5,129 nucleotides of DNA from CAXBCP01 sp963974055 (GCA_963974055.1 CAXBCP010000081.1:1-5129); one strand, 5' to 3'; positions 1 to 4,970 are shown, numbered from the stretch's first letter. Translations and numbers: made by a program. The notes: generated by a model from the sequence alone, not told the origin.

Positions 1-42
1 AACTACTTCGAAAACGCTGGATACGCTTCCGTCAAAACATGA
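1..42 (+). CDS. Possible 3' end of a rightward gene (partial)
   Basis: Frame 1 reads NYFENAGYASVKT followed by a TGA stop at 40-42, which is a protein-like C-terminus. If real, the gene enters from the left and converges on the hydrolase gene, with only 6 bases between the two stop codons. The piece is too short to assign a family. The other two forward frames are also open across it, so coding potential alone does not decide the matter. Its third positions are less GC-rich than those of the complete genes nearby, which counts against it. Treat it as a hypothesis that flanking sequence would settle. Confidence 0.28.
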   Translation, partial: NYFENAGYASVKT

Positions 43-48
43 AACGCT

Positions 49-903
49 CTAGGCGGGCACGCCGTCGAGAAAATCGAGGACCCGCTGCGGCGCGTTGTCT
101 GCGGTCTGTTCGTCGACCGGCACGTCCCAGTATTCGGAACCGGTCAGGCATTCCTGCAGGTACCGCGCCGCCGACGTGGCGTGGAAATCGTCGTTCCCGG
201 GCACGACAAGGCTCGGGATATCGAGCTCCAGCAGGTCTTCGGGTTCGGCGCCGGGGGCCGTGTCGCGGTCGAACAGGCCGCGATACATCGCCGTGACGGT
301 GTCGATATACGCCGCCCTGTCCATGCCGGCATAGGACGCGGCGAAGGCGTCCGAATTGCGGATCGGCTGGCCCCACGGACCGCCGCGCGGGTCTTTCGAA
401 AAGCTGAGGTCGTGGCTGCGCACGAGGTCGACCACGGCGGCGAGGCCGTTCTCCGCGACGAAATCCACATGGGCGGCGAAACGCTCGTGGCTGCTGATCC
501 GGTACTTCGCGCCGCCCACCGGCCAGTAATGCACCATCGACAGCGTGCGGTCCGGATGGGCCACGCCGAACGCCGCCACCGGGCTGCACCCCATGCAGCC
601 GCCCATGACATGCGCGTTTTCGATATCCAGCGCGTCCAGCAGCCCGGCCCCCTGGGCGACGTAATGATCCCAGGTGATCCGTTCCACCCTTCCGCCGGAA
701 AGGCCGTTTTCGCGCCGGTCGAACAGGATGCATTTATACTTCGCCGGCAGTCGGTCGAGCAGCCTGATGCGCTTGTAGACGCCGAGATCGGTCCATTGTT
801 CGATCCGCGCGTCGAACCCGCCCGGCGCATACATCAGCAGGGCCGGCCCGTCGCCGCGGATTTCGTAGTGGGTTTCGATCCCGTTGATTTCGATCAAGGC
901 CAT
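49..903 (-). CDS. Alpha/beta-hydrolase with cysteine nucleophile elbow
   Basis: This 284-residue protein has the normal length and plan of a single-domain alpha/beta-hydrolase. The opening strands (INGIETHYEIRGDGPALLMY) lead to an oxyanion-hole region at A26-P27-G28-G29. The next conserved stretch, FDRRENGLSG (61-70), takes the place of the usual DxRGxGxS loop. The nucleophile elbow is G101-G102-C103-M104-G105, giving GxCxG rather than GxSxG, so Cys103 is the likely nucleophile, as in dienelactone hydrolases. A lid region spans about 125-220. Strand 7 ends VPGNDDFH (234-241), with Asp238 or Asp239 as candidate acid. No GH motif follows at the C-terminus, where the sequence is VDEQTADNAPQRVLDFL; His241 is the only nearby histidine. 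There is no signal peptide, so it is probably cytoplasmic. The start is ATG at 903-901, with a weak AGAAAG about ten bases upstream. It diverges from the Rieske gene and may act on an ester, lactone or ring-cleavage product of the same pathway; this is inference. The family is clear, the substrate unknown. Confidence 0.9.
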   Translation of the reverse strand: MALIEINGIETHYEIRGDGPALLMYAPGGFDARIEQWTDLGVYKRIRLLDRLPAKYKCILFDRRENGLSGGRVERITWDHYVAQGAGLLDALDIENAHVMGGCMGCSPVAAFGVAHPDRTLSMVHYWPVGGAKYRISSHERFAAHVDFVAENGLAAVVDLVRSHDLSFSKDPRGGPWGQPIRNSDAFAASYAGMDRAAYIDTVTAMYRGLFDRDTAPGAEPEDLLELDIPSLVVPGNDDFHATSAARYLQECLTGSEYWDVPVDEQTADNAPQRVLDFLDGVPA

Positions 904-943
904 GAACCGGGTGTCTTTCTAGGGTAATTGGGCTGTTGTCGGG

Positions 944-955
944 GCCCGTTCGGGC
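944..955. promoter_or_regulatory. Dyad GCCCG-TT-CGGGC
   Basis: Two 5-base arms are perfectly complementary around a 2-base centre. The dyad lies about 40 bases upstream of the hydrolase start. It is followed directly by TAAAA, so GCTAAAA ends at 960; the same heptamer recurs at 1058-1064 next to another GCCCGG arm. It could be an operator half of a paired site. The short arms and high GC mean chance cannot be excluded. Confidence 0.3.
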
Positions 956-958
956 TAA

Positions 959-990
959 AATGGCTGTATACTGTCTGAATGGTAGCCATT
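959..990. promoter_or_regulatory. AATGG half-site cluster, candidate operator
   Basis: AATGGCT at 959-965 is perfectly inverted as AGCCATT at 984-990, and a further AATGG lies at 978-982. The last two half-sites form a compact dyad, AATGG-TAG-CCATT (978-990). The first and second are direct repeats spaced 19 bases apart. The cluster lies just upstream of the predicted -35 of the Rieske gene, where an activator would bind, and overlaps the candidate hydrolase promoter on the other strand, where a repressor would bind. Arms and spacing are seen directly; binding by a regulator is inferred. Confidence 0.5.
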
Positions 991-995
991 GTCAC
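965..995 (-). promoter_or_regulatory. Weak candidate promoter for the hydrolase gene
   Basis: On the minus strand GTGACA (995-990) matches five of six bases of the sigma70 -35 consensus, and TATACA (970-965) matches four of six at -10. The spacer is 19 bases, longer than optimal, so this is only a candidate. Both boxes are inside or at the edge of the AATGG half-site cluster, so a protein bound there would affect this promoter. Confidence 0.3.
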
Positions 996-1002
996 AAAAT
1001 AT

Positions 1003-1031
1003 TTGGCCGAACAACCCCGGACAGCTATAGA
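1003..1031 (+). promoter_or_regulatory. Predicted sigma70-type promoter for the Rieske gene
   Basis: TTGGCC at 1003-1008 and TATAGA at 1026-1031 are separated by 17 bases, the optimal spacing. Each hexamer matches four of six consensus bases. Transcription would start near 1038, giving a leader of about 58 bases that includes the hairpin at 1051-1070 and the ribosome binding site at 1084-1088. The prediction is by eye only. Confidence 0.45.
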
Positions 1032-1050
1032 GATTGTCTGAAATAACCCT

Positions 1051-1070
1051 GCCCGGAGCTAAAACCGGGC
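1051..1070 (+). promoter_or_regulatory. Leader hairpin GCCCGG-(8)-CCGGGC
   Basis: A perfect 6-base GC-only stem with the loop AGCTAAAA lies between the predicted transcription start and the ribosome binding site of the Rieske gene. It has no T-run after it, so it is not a classical terminator. It could be an operator dyad near +20 to +30, an mRNA-stabilising 5' hairpin, or chance. Confidence 0.4.
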
Positions 1071-1083
1071 GGCAAGAGTGATC

Positions 1084-1088
1084 GGGAG
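1084..1088 (+). promoter_or_regulatory. Ribosome binding site fixing the Rieske start
   Basis: GGGAG lies seven bases before the ATG at 1096. It selects this start over the in-frame GTG at 1078, which lies upstream of the motif. The chosen N-terminus, MLRKEVNDLL, also matches the usual beginning of phthalate-dioxygenase-type alpha subunits. Confidence 0.8.
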
Positions 1089-1095
1089 ACACCTT

Positions 1096-2379
1096 ATGCT
1101 TCGCAAGGAAGTGAACGACCTGCTGACCCAGACCGACGCCGGCACCCCCATGGGAGAGCTGTTCCGGCAATACTGGCTGCCGGCGATGCTGGCCTCCGAA
1201 CTGCCGGAGAACGACTGCCCGCCGGTGCGGGTCAAGCTGCTCGGCGAAAAGATGATCGCCTTCCGCGACAGCGACGGCCGCTACGGCCTGCTGGAGGAAT
1301 TCTGCGCCCACCGCCGGGTGTCGCTGTGGTTCGGCCGCAACGAGGAATGCGGCCTGCGCTGCCCCTATCACGGCTGGAAGTTCGACGTCGAGGGCAAGTG
1401 CGTCGATATCCCGTCGGAGCCGGAGGACAGCAAGTTCAAGGAAGAGGTCAGCCTGACCGCCTATCCGCTGATCAAGGTCGGCGACGTGCTGTGGACCTAT
1501 ATGGGCCCGAAGGAAACCACGCCGCCCGAACCGCTGTGGGAATTCGCCACCGTCGCCCCGGAACAGACCGTGACGACCAAGCGCATCCAGGAAAACAACT
1601 GGCTGCAGGCGCTCGAAGGCGGCATCGATTCGAGCCATGTATCGTTCCTCCATTCCCGCGAACTGGAGCGCGATCCGCTGTTCAAGGGCGCCAAGGCCAA
1701 CAGCTACAACATGGGCGACCTGAAGCCCGTCTTCGAGGTCGAGCCGTCCGAGGGCGGGCTGTATATCGGCGCCCGCCGCAACGCCGAGGGCAAGCATTAC
1801 TGGCGCGTCACCCAGTGGGTGATGCCCTGTTTCACCATGATCCCGCCGCGCGCCGACCACCCGCAGCACGGCCATTTCTGGGTGCCGATCGACGACGAGA
1901 ACTGCTGGACGTGGAGCTACGACTACCACCCCAACCGCCCGCTGACCGCGGAGGAACGCCAGGCCTGCCTCGACGGCAAGGGCATCCATACCGAGAACAT
2001 CCCGGGCACCTTCCGGCCCGTCCAGAACAGCGACAACGACTACATGATGGACCGCGAGGCCCAGAAGCGCGGCGAGACCTATTCCGGCGTGTTCGGCTTC
2101 GGCATGCAGGATGCCAGCCTGCAGGAATCCATGGGCCCGATCGTCGACCGCAGCCGCGAGAACCTGGTCCCGACCGATTACGGCATCGTCATGACCCGCA
2201 ACCGCCTGCGCAAGGCCGCCAACGACCTGAAGGACAAGGGCATCCTGCCGCCCGGCCGCGACCCCGAACACATGAAGGTGCGCTCGATCGCCGTGGTCCT
2301 CGACCCCGAGCTCAAATACGCCGAGGCCTGCCAGGAAGAAATGGTCGCCGAAAAAGGCAAGGCCCGCGCGACGGTCTAG
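1096..2379 (+). CDS. Rieske oxygenase alpha subunit, phthalate 4,5-dioxygenase/LigXa type
   Basis: This 427-residue protein is the catalytic component of a two-component Rieske non-heme-iron oxygenase. The N-terminal Rieske domain (about 25-140) binds a [2Fe-2S] cluster through Cys70-x-His72 and Cys89-x2-His92, with 16 residues between the pairs. The C-terminal domain carries the mononuclear iron motif Asp178-x2-His181-x4-His186, plus Asp351 in QESMGPIVDRSREN as the third ligand. Asp178 would be the bridging acid relaying electrons between neighbouring subunits. The length is normal for the class, in which a trimer of alpha subunits receives electrons from an FMN/[2Fe-2S] reductase. No reductase or beta-subunit gene is in the window. 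The family includes phthalate 4,5-dioxygenase, 3-phenoxybenzoate dioxygenase and the DDVA O-demethylase LigXa, so the reaction could be ring dihydroxylation or O-demethylation of an aromatic acid. It diverges from the hydrolase gene and converges on the LigJ-like gene. Family assignment is firm; substrate is not. Confidence 0.95.
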   Translation: MLRKEVNDLLTQTDAGTPMGELFRQYWLPAMLASELPENDCPPVRVKLLGEKMIAFRDSDGRYGLLEEFCAHRRVSLWFGRNEECGLRCPYHGWKFDVEGKCVDIPSEPEDSKFKEEVSLTAYPLIKVGDVLWTYMGPKETTPPEPLWEFATVAPEQTVTTKRIQENNWLQALEGGIDSSHVSFLHSRELERDPLFKGAKANSYNMGDLKPVFEVEPSEGGLYIGARRNAEGKHYWRVTQWVMPCFTMIPPRADHPQHGHFWVPIDDENCWTWSYDYHPNRPLTAEERQACLDGKGIHTENIPGTFRPVQNSDNDYMMDREAQKRGETYSGVFGFGMQDASLQESMGPIVDRSRENLVPTDYGIVMTRNRLRKAANDLKDKGILPPGRDPEHMKVRSIAVVLDPELKYAEACQEEMVAEKGKARATV

Positions 2380-2384
2380 CGCCG

Positions 2385-2470
2385 TCAGGGCCGGGTTCGG
2401 GCCGGGTACGAAAGCCCCCACCCTATTGTCCCCTCTCCCCGCTGGGGCGAGGGGACTGTTCAGGGCCGGG
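2385..2470. repeat. 11-base direct repeats TCAGGGCCGGG flanking a hairpin
   Basis: TCAGGGCCGGG occurs at 2385-2395 and again at 2460-2470, 75 bases apart, bracketing the hairpin at 2428-2456. Direct repeats around a dyad can mark a small mobile or REP-like unit or a local duplication. In such GC-rich DNA a chance 11-base match over a short distance is unlikely but possible. Confidence 0.45.
2428..2456. repeat. REP-like hairpin in convergent spacer
   Basis: GTCCCCTC (2428-2435) pairs with GAGGGGAC (2449-2456). After one T/C mismatch, CCCC (2437-2440) pairs with GGGG (2444-2447) around a GCT loop, giving a 12-pair stem. Motifs of the form CCCTCTCCCC...GGGG-GAGGG recur between genes in many GC-rich proteobacteria as short dispersed palindromes; that resemblance is from memory, not from a search. 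Its place between two gene ends is typical of such elements and would also let it protect mRNA 3' ends or help end transcription from either side. Confidence 0.55.
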
Positions 2471-2474
2471 ATGA

Positions 2475-2501
2475 CAGGGCGTCGTTTTTCGAGACGCCCT
2501 G
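2475..2501. terminator. Hairpin between convergent genes, possible bidirectional terminator
   Basis: CAGGGCGTC (2475-2483) and GACGCCCTG (2493-2501) form a perfect 9-base GC-rich stem with a 9-base loop containing five T residues. It lies 96 bases after the Rieske stop and 11 bases after the LigJ-like stop on the other strand. Neither strand has a T-run after the stem, so it is not a textbook intrinsic terminator. It may act with Rho or block 3' exonucleases. Confidence 0.5.
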
Positions 2502-2511
2502 CCTGCCTCCC

Positions 2512-3522
2512 CTAGACCTTGAGGCGGCTGAACACCTTTTGCACGTTGCCGCTGAAGATGTCGGCGCGCTGGGCGTCGGTCAGGTTCGGGGTGCCGTCGA
2601 TATAGCGCTTGGTGTCGTCGTAATTGAACCCGGTTTCGGGATCGATGCCGCGCACCGCGCCGACCATTTCGGAGGCGAACAGGATGTTCTTGGTCGGGAT
2701 CACCTTGGTCATGCAGTCGATGCCGGGCTGGTGATAGACGCAGGTATCGAAGAACACGTTGTCGAGCAGGTGTTCGTCCAGGGTCGGCTTGCCCATGTCC
2801 TGGGCGAGGCCGCGGTAGCGGCCCCAGTGGAACGGCACCGCGCCGCCGCCATGGGGGATGATGAATTTCAGCGTCGGGAAGTCCCTGAACAGGTCGCCGA
2901 GGATGAGCTGCATGAACACCGTCGTGTCGCCGGCGATGTAATGGGCGCCGGTATGATGGAAGTTCGGGTTGCACGAGCCCGACACGTGCAGCATGCCCGG
3001 CACGTCGAGCTCGACCATCTTCTCCCATAGCGGGTACCACCACTTGTCGGTGATCGGCGGGTCGGTCCACATGGCGCCGGACGGATCGGGGTTCACGTTG
3101 ACGCCGATGAAGCCCATCTCGTTGACGCAGCGTTCGAGTTCGGGGATCGACTTCTTCGGTTCCACGCCGGGAAATTGCGGCAGCTGGCACACCGGCACGA
3201 ACTTGTCCGGATACATGTCGCAGACGCGGCGCACCATGTTGTTGCAGATTTCGGCCCAGTAATAGCCGGTCTGCTCGGTGCCGAGGTGGTGGCCCATGCC
3301 GACGGCGCGCGGCGAAAAGATGGTGAGGTCGGTGCCGCGCTCGCGCTGCAGTTTGAGCTGCGCCGGCTCGAGCCGTTCGCGGATCTCGTCGTCGGTGATT
3401 TTCAGGTCGGCCCGCGTCGGCATGAAGGACGGATCGGCATCGAGCCCCGCCAGTTGCGACTTGCGGTATTCCGTCAGCTGTTCGGGCTCGGTGGTGTAGT
3501 GGCCGTGGCAATCGATAATCAC
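2512..3522 (-). CDS. ligJ: 4-oxalomesaconate hydratase, LigJ-type amidohydrolase
   Basis: This 336-residue protein belongs to the amidohydrolase superfamily (COG2159) and closely resembles Sphingobium LigJ as I remember it, including MIIDCHGHYTT at the start, FVGxNxNPDPSG-like text at 138-149, and DTCVYHQPGID (259-269). LigJ hydrates 4-oxalomesaconate (keto form 2-keto-4-carboxy-3-hexenedioate) to 4-carboxy-4-hydroxy-2-oxoadipate in protocatechuate 4,5-cleavage. Candidate zinc and catalytic residues are His6 and His8 (HxH), His179 (MLHV), His224 (IPHGGG) and Glu285 (FASEM); this Glu stands where related decarboxylases usually carry Asp and is shared with LigJ. It has no signal peptide, so it is cytoplasmic. 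The GTG start is supported by AGAGGA eight bases upstream. It is transcribed towards the Rieske gene and follows the antiporter gene on the same strand after 115 bases. The main alternative is the related C-C hydrolase LigY, which matches less well. Confidence 0.88.
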   Translation of the reverse strand: MIIDCHGHYTTEPEQLTEYRKSQLAGLDADPSFMPTRADLKITDDEIRERLEPAQLKLQRERGTDLTIFSPRAVGMGHHLGTEQTGYYWAEICNNMVRRVCDMYPDKFVPVCQLPQFPGVEPKKSIPELERCVNEMGFIGVNVNPDPSGAMWTDPPITDKWWYPLWEKMVELDVPGMLHVSGSCNPNFHHTGAHYIAGDTTVFMQLILGDLFRDFPTLKFIIPHGGGAVPFHWGRYRGLAQDMGKPTLDEHLLDNVFFDTCVYHQPGIDCMTKVIPTKNILFASEMVGAVRGIDPETGFNYDDTKRYIDGTPNLTDAQRADIFSGNVQKVFSRLKV

Positions 3523-3637
3523 GAATTCGTTCCTCTTGTTCTGTTAACGGCCCCAACCCGCCGGGGCATGCCTGTCTGGATTCCGGGACATATTCTAGAG
3601 CAACATCCGCCGGAAGGGGAGAGCGCCGGCGCGCGGC
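3523..3637 (-). promoter_or_regulatory. Spacer between antiporter and hydratase genes
   Basis: This 115-base gap is wide enough for a separate promoter for the hydratase gene. On the minus strand TAGAAT (3597-3592) matches five of six -10 bases, but no convincing -35 lies 16-18 bases upstream. Other features are the palindrome GCGCCGGCGC (3623-3632), just past the antiporter stop, and a small hairpin GCCCC-(8)-GGGGC (3550-3567) in the putative hydratase leader. No T-tailed terminator is seen, so read-through from the antiporter gene is possible. Confidence 0.35.
3531..3536 (-). promoter_or_regulatory. Ribosome binding site supporting a GTG start
   Basis: On the minus strand AGAGGA is followed by eight bases and then GTG at 3522-3520. 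The motif favours this GTG as the start, and the resulting N-terminus, with the metal-binding HxH at residues 6-8, fits the LigJ family. Confidence 0.7.
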
Positions 3638-4843
3638 TCACGGATTAAAAACCAGCCCCAGATAGGCGAGAAAAATCACCAGGTGAACCGCGCCCTGGAG
3701 CAGGTTGGTCCGCCCGCCGCCGAAGGTGATCGAACTGACCAGCAGGGTCAGCAGCAGCAGCACCATCCCGACCTGGTCGAGCCCGAGCACGACCTCCTTG
3801 CCGGTCACGAGGCCGATCGCCAGCACCGCCGGCACGGTGAGGCCGATCGTCGACAGGGCGGCGCCGAGCAGCAGGTTCACCGAGCGCTGCAGATGGTTGG
3901 CGATCGCCGCCTTCATCGCCGCGATGCCTTCGGGGGTGAGCACCAGGAACGCGATGACGATACCGCCGAACGCGGTCGGCGCGCCGAGCTTGGAGGTGCC
4001 GAAATCGACCAGCACGGCCATGCGCGTCGACAGCAGCACGATCGGGATCAGGGTCAGCACCAGGAAGACCGCATGATACAGGCCGGGCCGCGGAACCGCG
4101 CCGCCGCCGGTTGCCGCACCGGCTGCCGCAGCCGGCGCCGGATCGGGCGCCGGGCCGGTCTGGGCGCCGGTCTGGGCGCCGGCGGCCGTCATACCGTCCC
4201 GGCCGTTCCTGACAGGCGTGCTGTCCCTGAAAAACGCGTTGTAGCGCCCGGTCTGGATCGCGAGGAAGACCGCGTAAAGCGCCGCCGTCAGCAGGGCGAA
4301 AAACAGCGCCTGGCCGGGCGAGAAGGTCGGCGCCGCCGTCGATACCGTGAAATCCGGCAGCACCAGCGCGAATACCGCGAGCGGGATCAGCACGCTGAGA
4401 AACGCCCGCGCGCCGGGCAGGTTGTAGTCCTGTTCCCGGTGGAGCAGCCCGCCGATCAGCAGGGCGCTGCCGATCAGCCCGTTGAGGACCAGCATCAGCA
4501 CCGCCATCATGGTGTCGCGCGCCAGCGTCGGCGCGGCTTCGCCGGTGAGCATGATGGCGGCGATCAGCGATACCTCGATCACGATCACGGCGGCGGTCAG
4601 GACCAGCGTGCCGTAGGGCTCCCGCAGGATGCCGGCGAGCCGGTCGGCATGGTGGACGACGCCGAAGGCCGACCACAGCATGGCGGCGAATATCCACGCG
4701 AACAGGGCGGTGGCGACCAGCGGATCGGTGAGCCCGACAAGCCAGGCATCGCCGTGGAAATGAAACCCCGCGAGGGTGCCGCCGCCGGCGAAAAGCGGGA
4801 GATTGTCTCTCAGAATTTTCAGCAGAACCCGAATGTAATCCAT
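3638..4843 (-). CDS. chaA: ChaA-type Ca2+(Na+,K+)/H+ antiporter
   Basis: This 401-residue inner-membrane protein has about ten to eleven hydrophobic segments (about 32-62, 78-99, 112-133, 147-163, 176-197, 255-272, 288-303, 320-346, 350-371, 382-399). It matches the E. coli ChaA pattern at SAFGVVHHADRLA, EPYG (75-78), VIVIEVSLIAA (86-96), GEAAPTLARDT (101-111) and LTPEGIAAMKA (302-312), covering both alpha repeats of the Ca2+/cation antiporter superfamily. Glu90 and Glu305 are the likely ion-binding acids. ChaA proteins export Ca2+, Na+ or K+ in exchange for protons under alkaline or salt stress. It is longer than E. coli ChaA (366), partly through an Ala/Pro/Gly-rich cytoplasmic loop at about 208-253. 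The ATG at 4843 is the first in-frame start after an upstream stop; GAAAGG abuts it, so the ribosome site is poor. The next ATG would remove the first membrane segment. It is probably unrelated to the catabolic genes. Confidence 0.88.
   Translation of the reverse strand: MDYIRVLLKILRDNLPLFAGGGTLAGFHFHGDAWLVGLTDPLVATALFAWIFAAMLWSAFGVVHHADRLAGILREPYGTLVLTAAVIVIEVSLIAAIMLTGEAAPTLARDTMMAVLMLVLNGLIGSALLIGGLLHREQDYNLPGARAFLSVLIPLAVFALVLPDFTVSTAAPTFSPGQALFFALLTAALYAVFLAIQTGRYNAFFRDSTPVRNGRDGMTAAGAQTGAQTGPAPDPAPAAAAGAATGGGAVPRPGLYHAVFLVLTLIPIVLLSTRMAVLVDFGTSKLGAPTAFGGIVIAFLVLTPEGIAAMKAAIANHLQRSVNLLLGAALSTIGLTVPAVLAIGLVTGKEVVLGLDQVGMVLLLLTLLVSSITFGGGRTNLLQGAVHLVIFLAYLGLVFNP
4157..4180. repeat. 12-base tandem repeat inside the antiporter loop
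   Basis: GGTCTGGGCGCC is repeated perfectly at 4157-4168 and 4169-4180. In frame on the minus strand it encodes GAQTGAQT in the low-complexity loop. As a multiple of three, copy-number change by slippage would alter loop length without breaking the frame. Confidence 0.8.
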
Positions 4844-4875
4844 CCTTTCATTGCCGCCCCCGGCGCCGACGCCGG

Positions 4876-4917
4876 CCCGAACCCAGACCCGAACTCAAAC
4901 CCGCACCCAAACCCGTA
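4876..4917 (-). repeat. Telomere-like hexamer array with G-quadruplex potential
   Basis: On the plus strand seven consecutive hexamers follow the pattern CCC-N-N-A: CCCGAA, CCCAGA, CCCGAA, CTCAAA, CCCGCA, CCCAAA and CCCGTA. The minus strand, the coding strand of the antiporter gene, therefore shows GGG every six bases, with one unit broken to GAG. Six intact G-tracts separated by 3 or 9 bases could fold into a G-quadruplex in DNA or in the mRNA leader. It ends 32 bases upstream of the antiporter start codon. Confidence 0.7.
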
Positions 4918-4944
4918 AAACAACCCCATACACCCGAAGGGAAG
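4909..4944. repeat. Direct repeat copy 1 (36 bases)
   Basis: This segment and 5006-5041 agree at 32 of 36 positions, sharing CAACCCCAT and CACCCGAAGGGAAG exactly. The start-to-start distance is 97 bases. The first copy overlaps the end of the hexamer array. The similarity continues only weakly outside the 36 bases. Confidence 0.85.
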
Positions 4945-4953
4945 GGCTATGGG

Positions 4954-4970
4954 ATTCCGGAACCCGGAAT
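4954..4970. repeat. Inverted repeat ATTCCGG-AAC-CCGGAAT
   Basis: A perfect 7-base inverted repeat with a 3-base loop lies between the two copies of the direct repeat. It is followed at 4973-4990 by two tandem copies of CCCCCGGGA. It could be the core hairpin of a dispersed intergenic element formed by this whole block; no T-run supports a terminator. Confidence 0.5.

Larger units (their letters stand above)
904..1095. promoter_or_regulatory. Divergent intergenic control region
   Basis: These 192 bases separate the start codons of the leftward hydrolase gene and the rightward Rieske gene, and are visibly more AT-rich than either. They hold a likely sigma70-type promoter for the Rieske gene, a weaker candidate for the hydrolase, a cluster of AATGG half-sites, the dyad GCCCG-TT-CGGGC at 944-955, an 8-base direct repeat TGTCTGAA (972-979 and 1035-1042), and a leader hairpin. 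Divergent catabolic genes are commonly controlled by one regulator bound between them. No regulator gene is present in the window, so its family (LysR, IclR, GntR, MarR or other) cannot be named. Confidence 0.75.

Noticed and set aside
181..927. Plus-strand open frame (248 codons) opposite the hydrolase
   Set aside because: It is a complementary shadow of the hydrolase with no domain signature.
1078..1095. GTG at 1078 as start of the Rieske gene
   Set aside because: The only good ribosome binding site (1084-1088) lies after this GTG and points to the ATG at 1096, which also gives the family-typical N-terminus.
955..2421. Long minus-strand open frame (488 codons) across the Rieske gene
   Set aside because: It is antisense to a gene with intact Rieske and iron-binding motifs. 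Its text is Ala/Val/His/Arg/Gln-rich with no recognisable domain, as expected for a shadow frame in GC-rich DNA.
3571..3591. Text resembling dispersed GTCTGGATTCC repeats between the hydratase and antiporter genes
   Set aside because: Only one arm of the usual palindrome is visible and no matching inverted arm lies nearby, so it is too weak to call.
3683..4918. Long plus-strand open frame (411 codons) across the antiporter gene
   Set aside because: The protein is dominated by Arg, Gln, Gly and Asp with no fold-like pattern, while the opposite strand gives a clear multi-pass ChaA protein.
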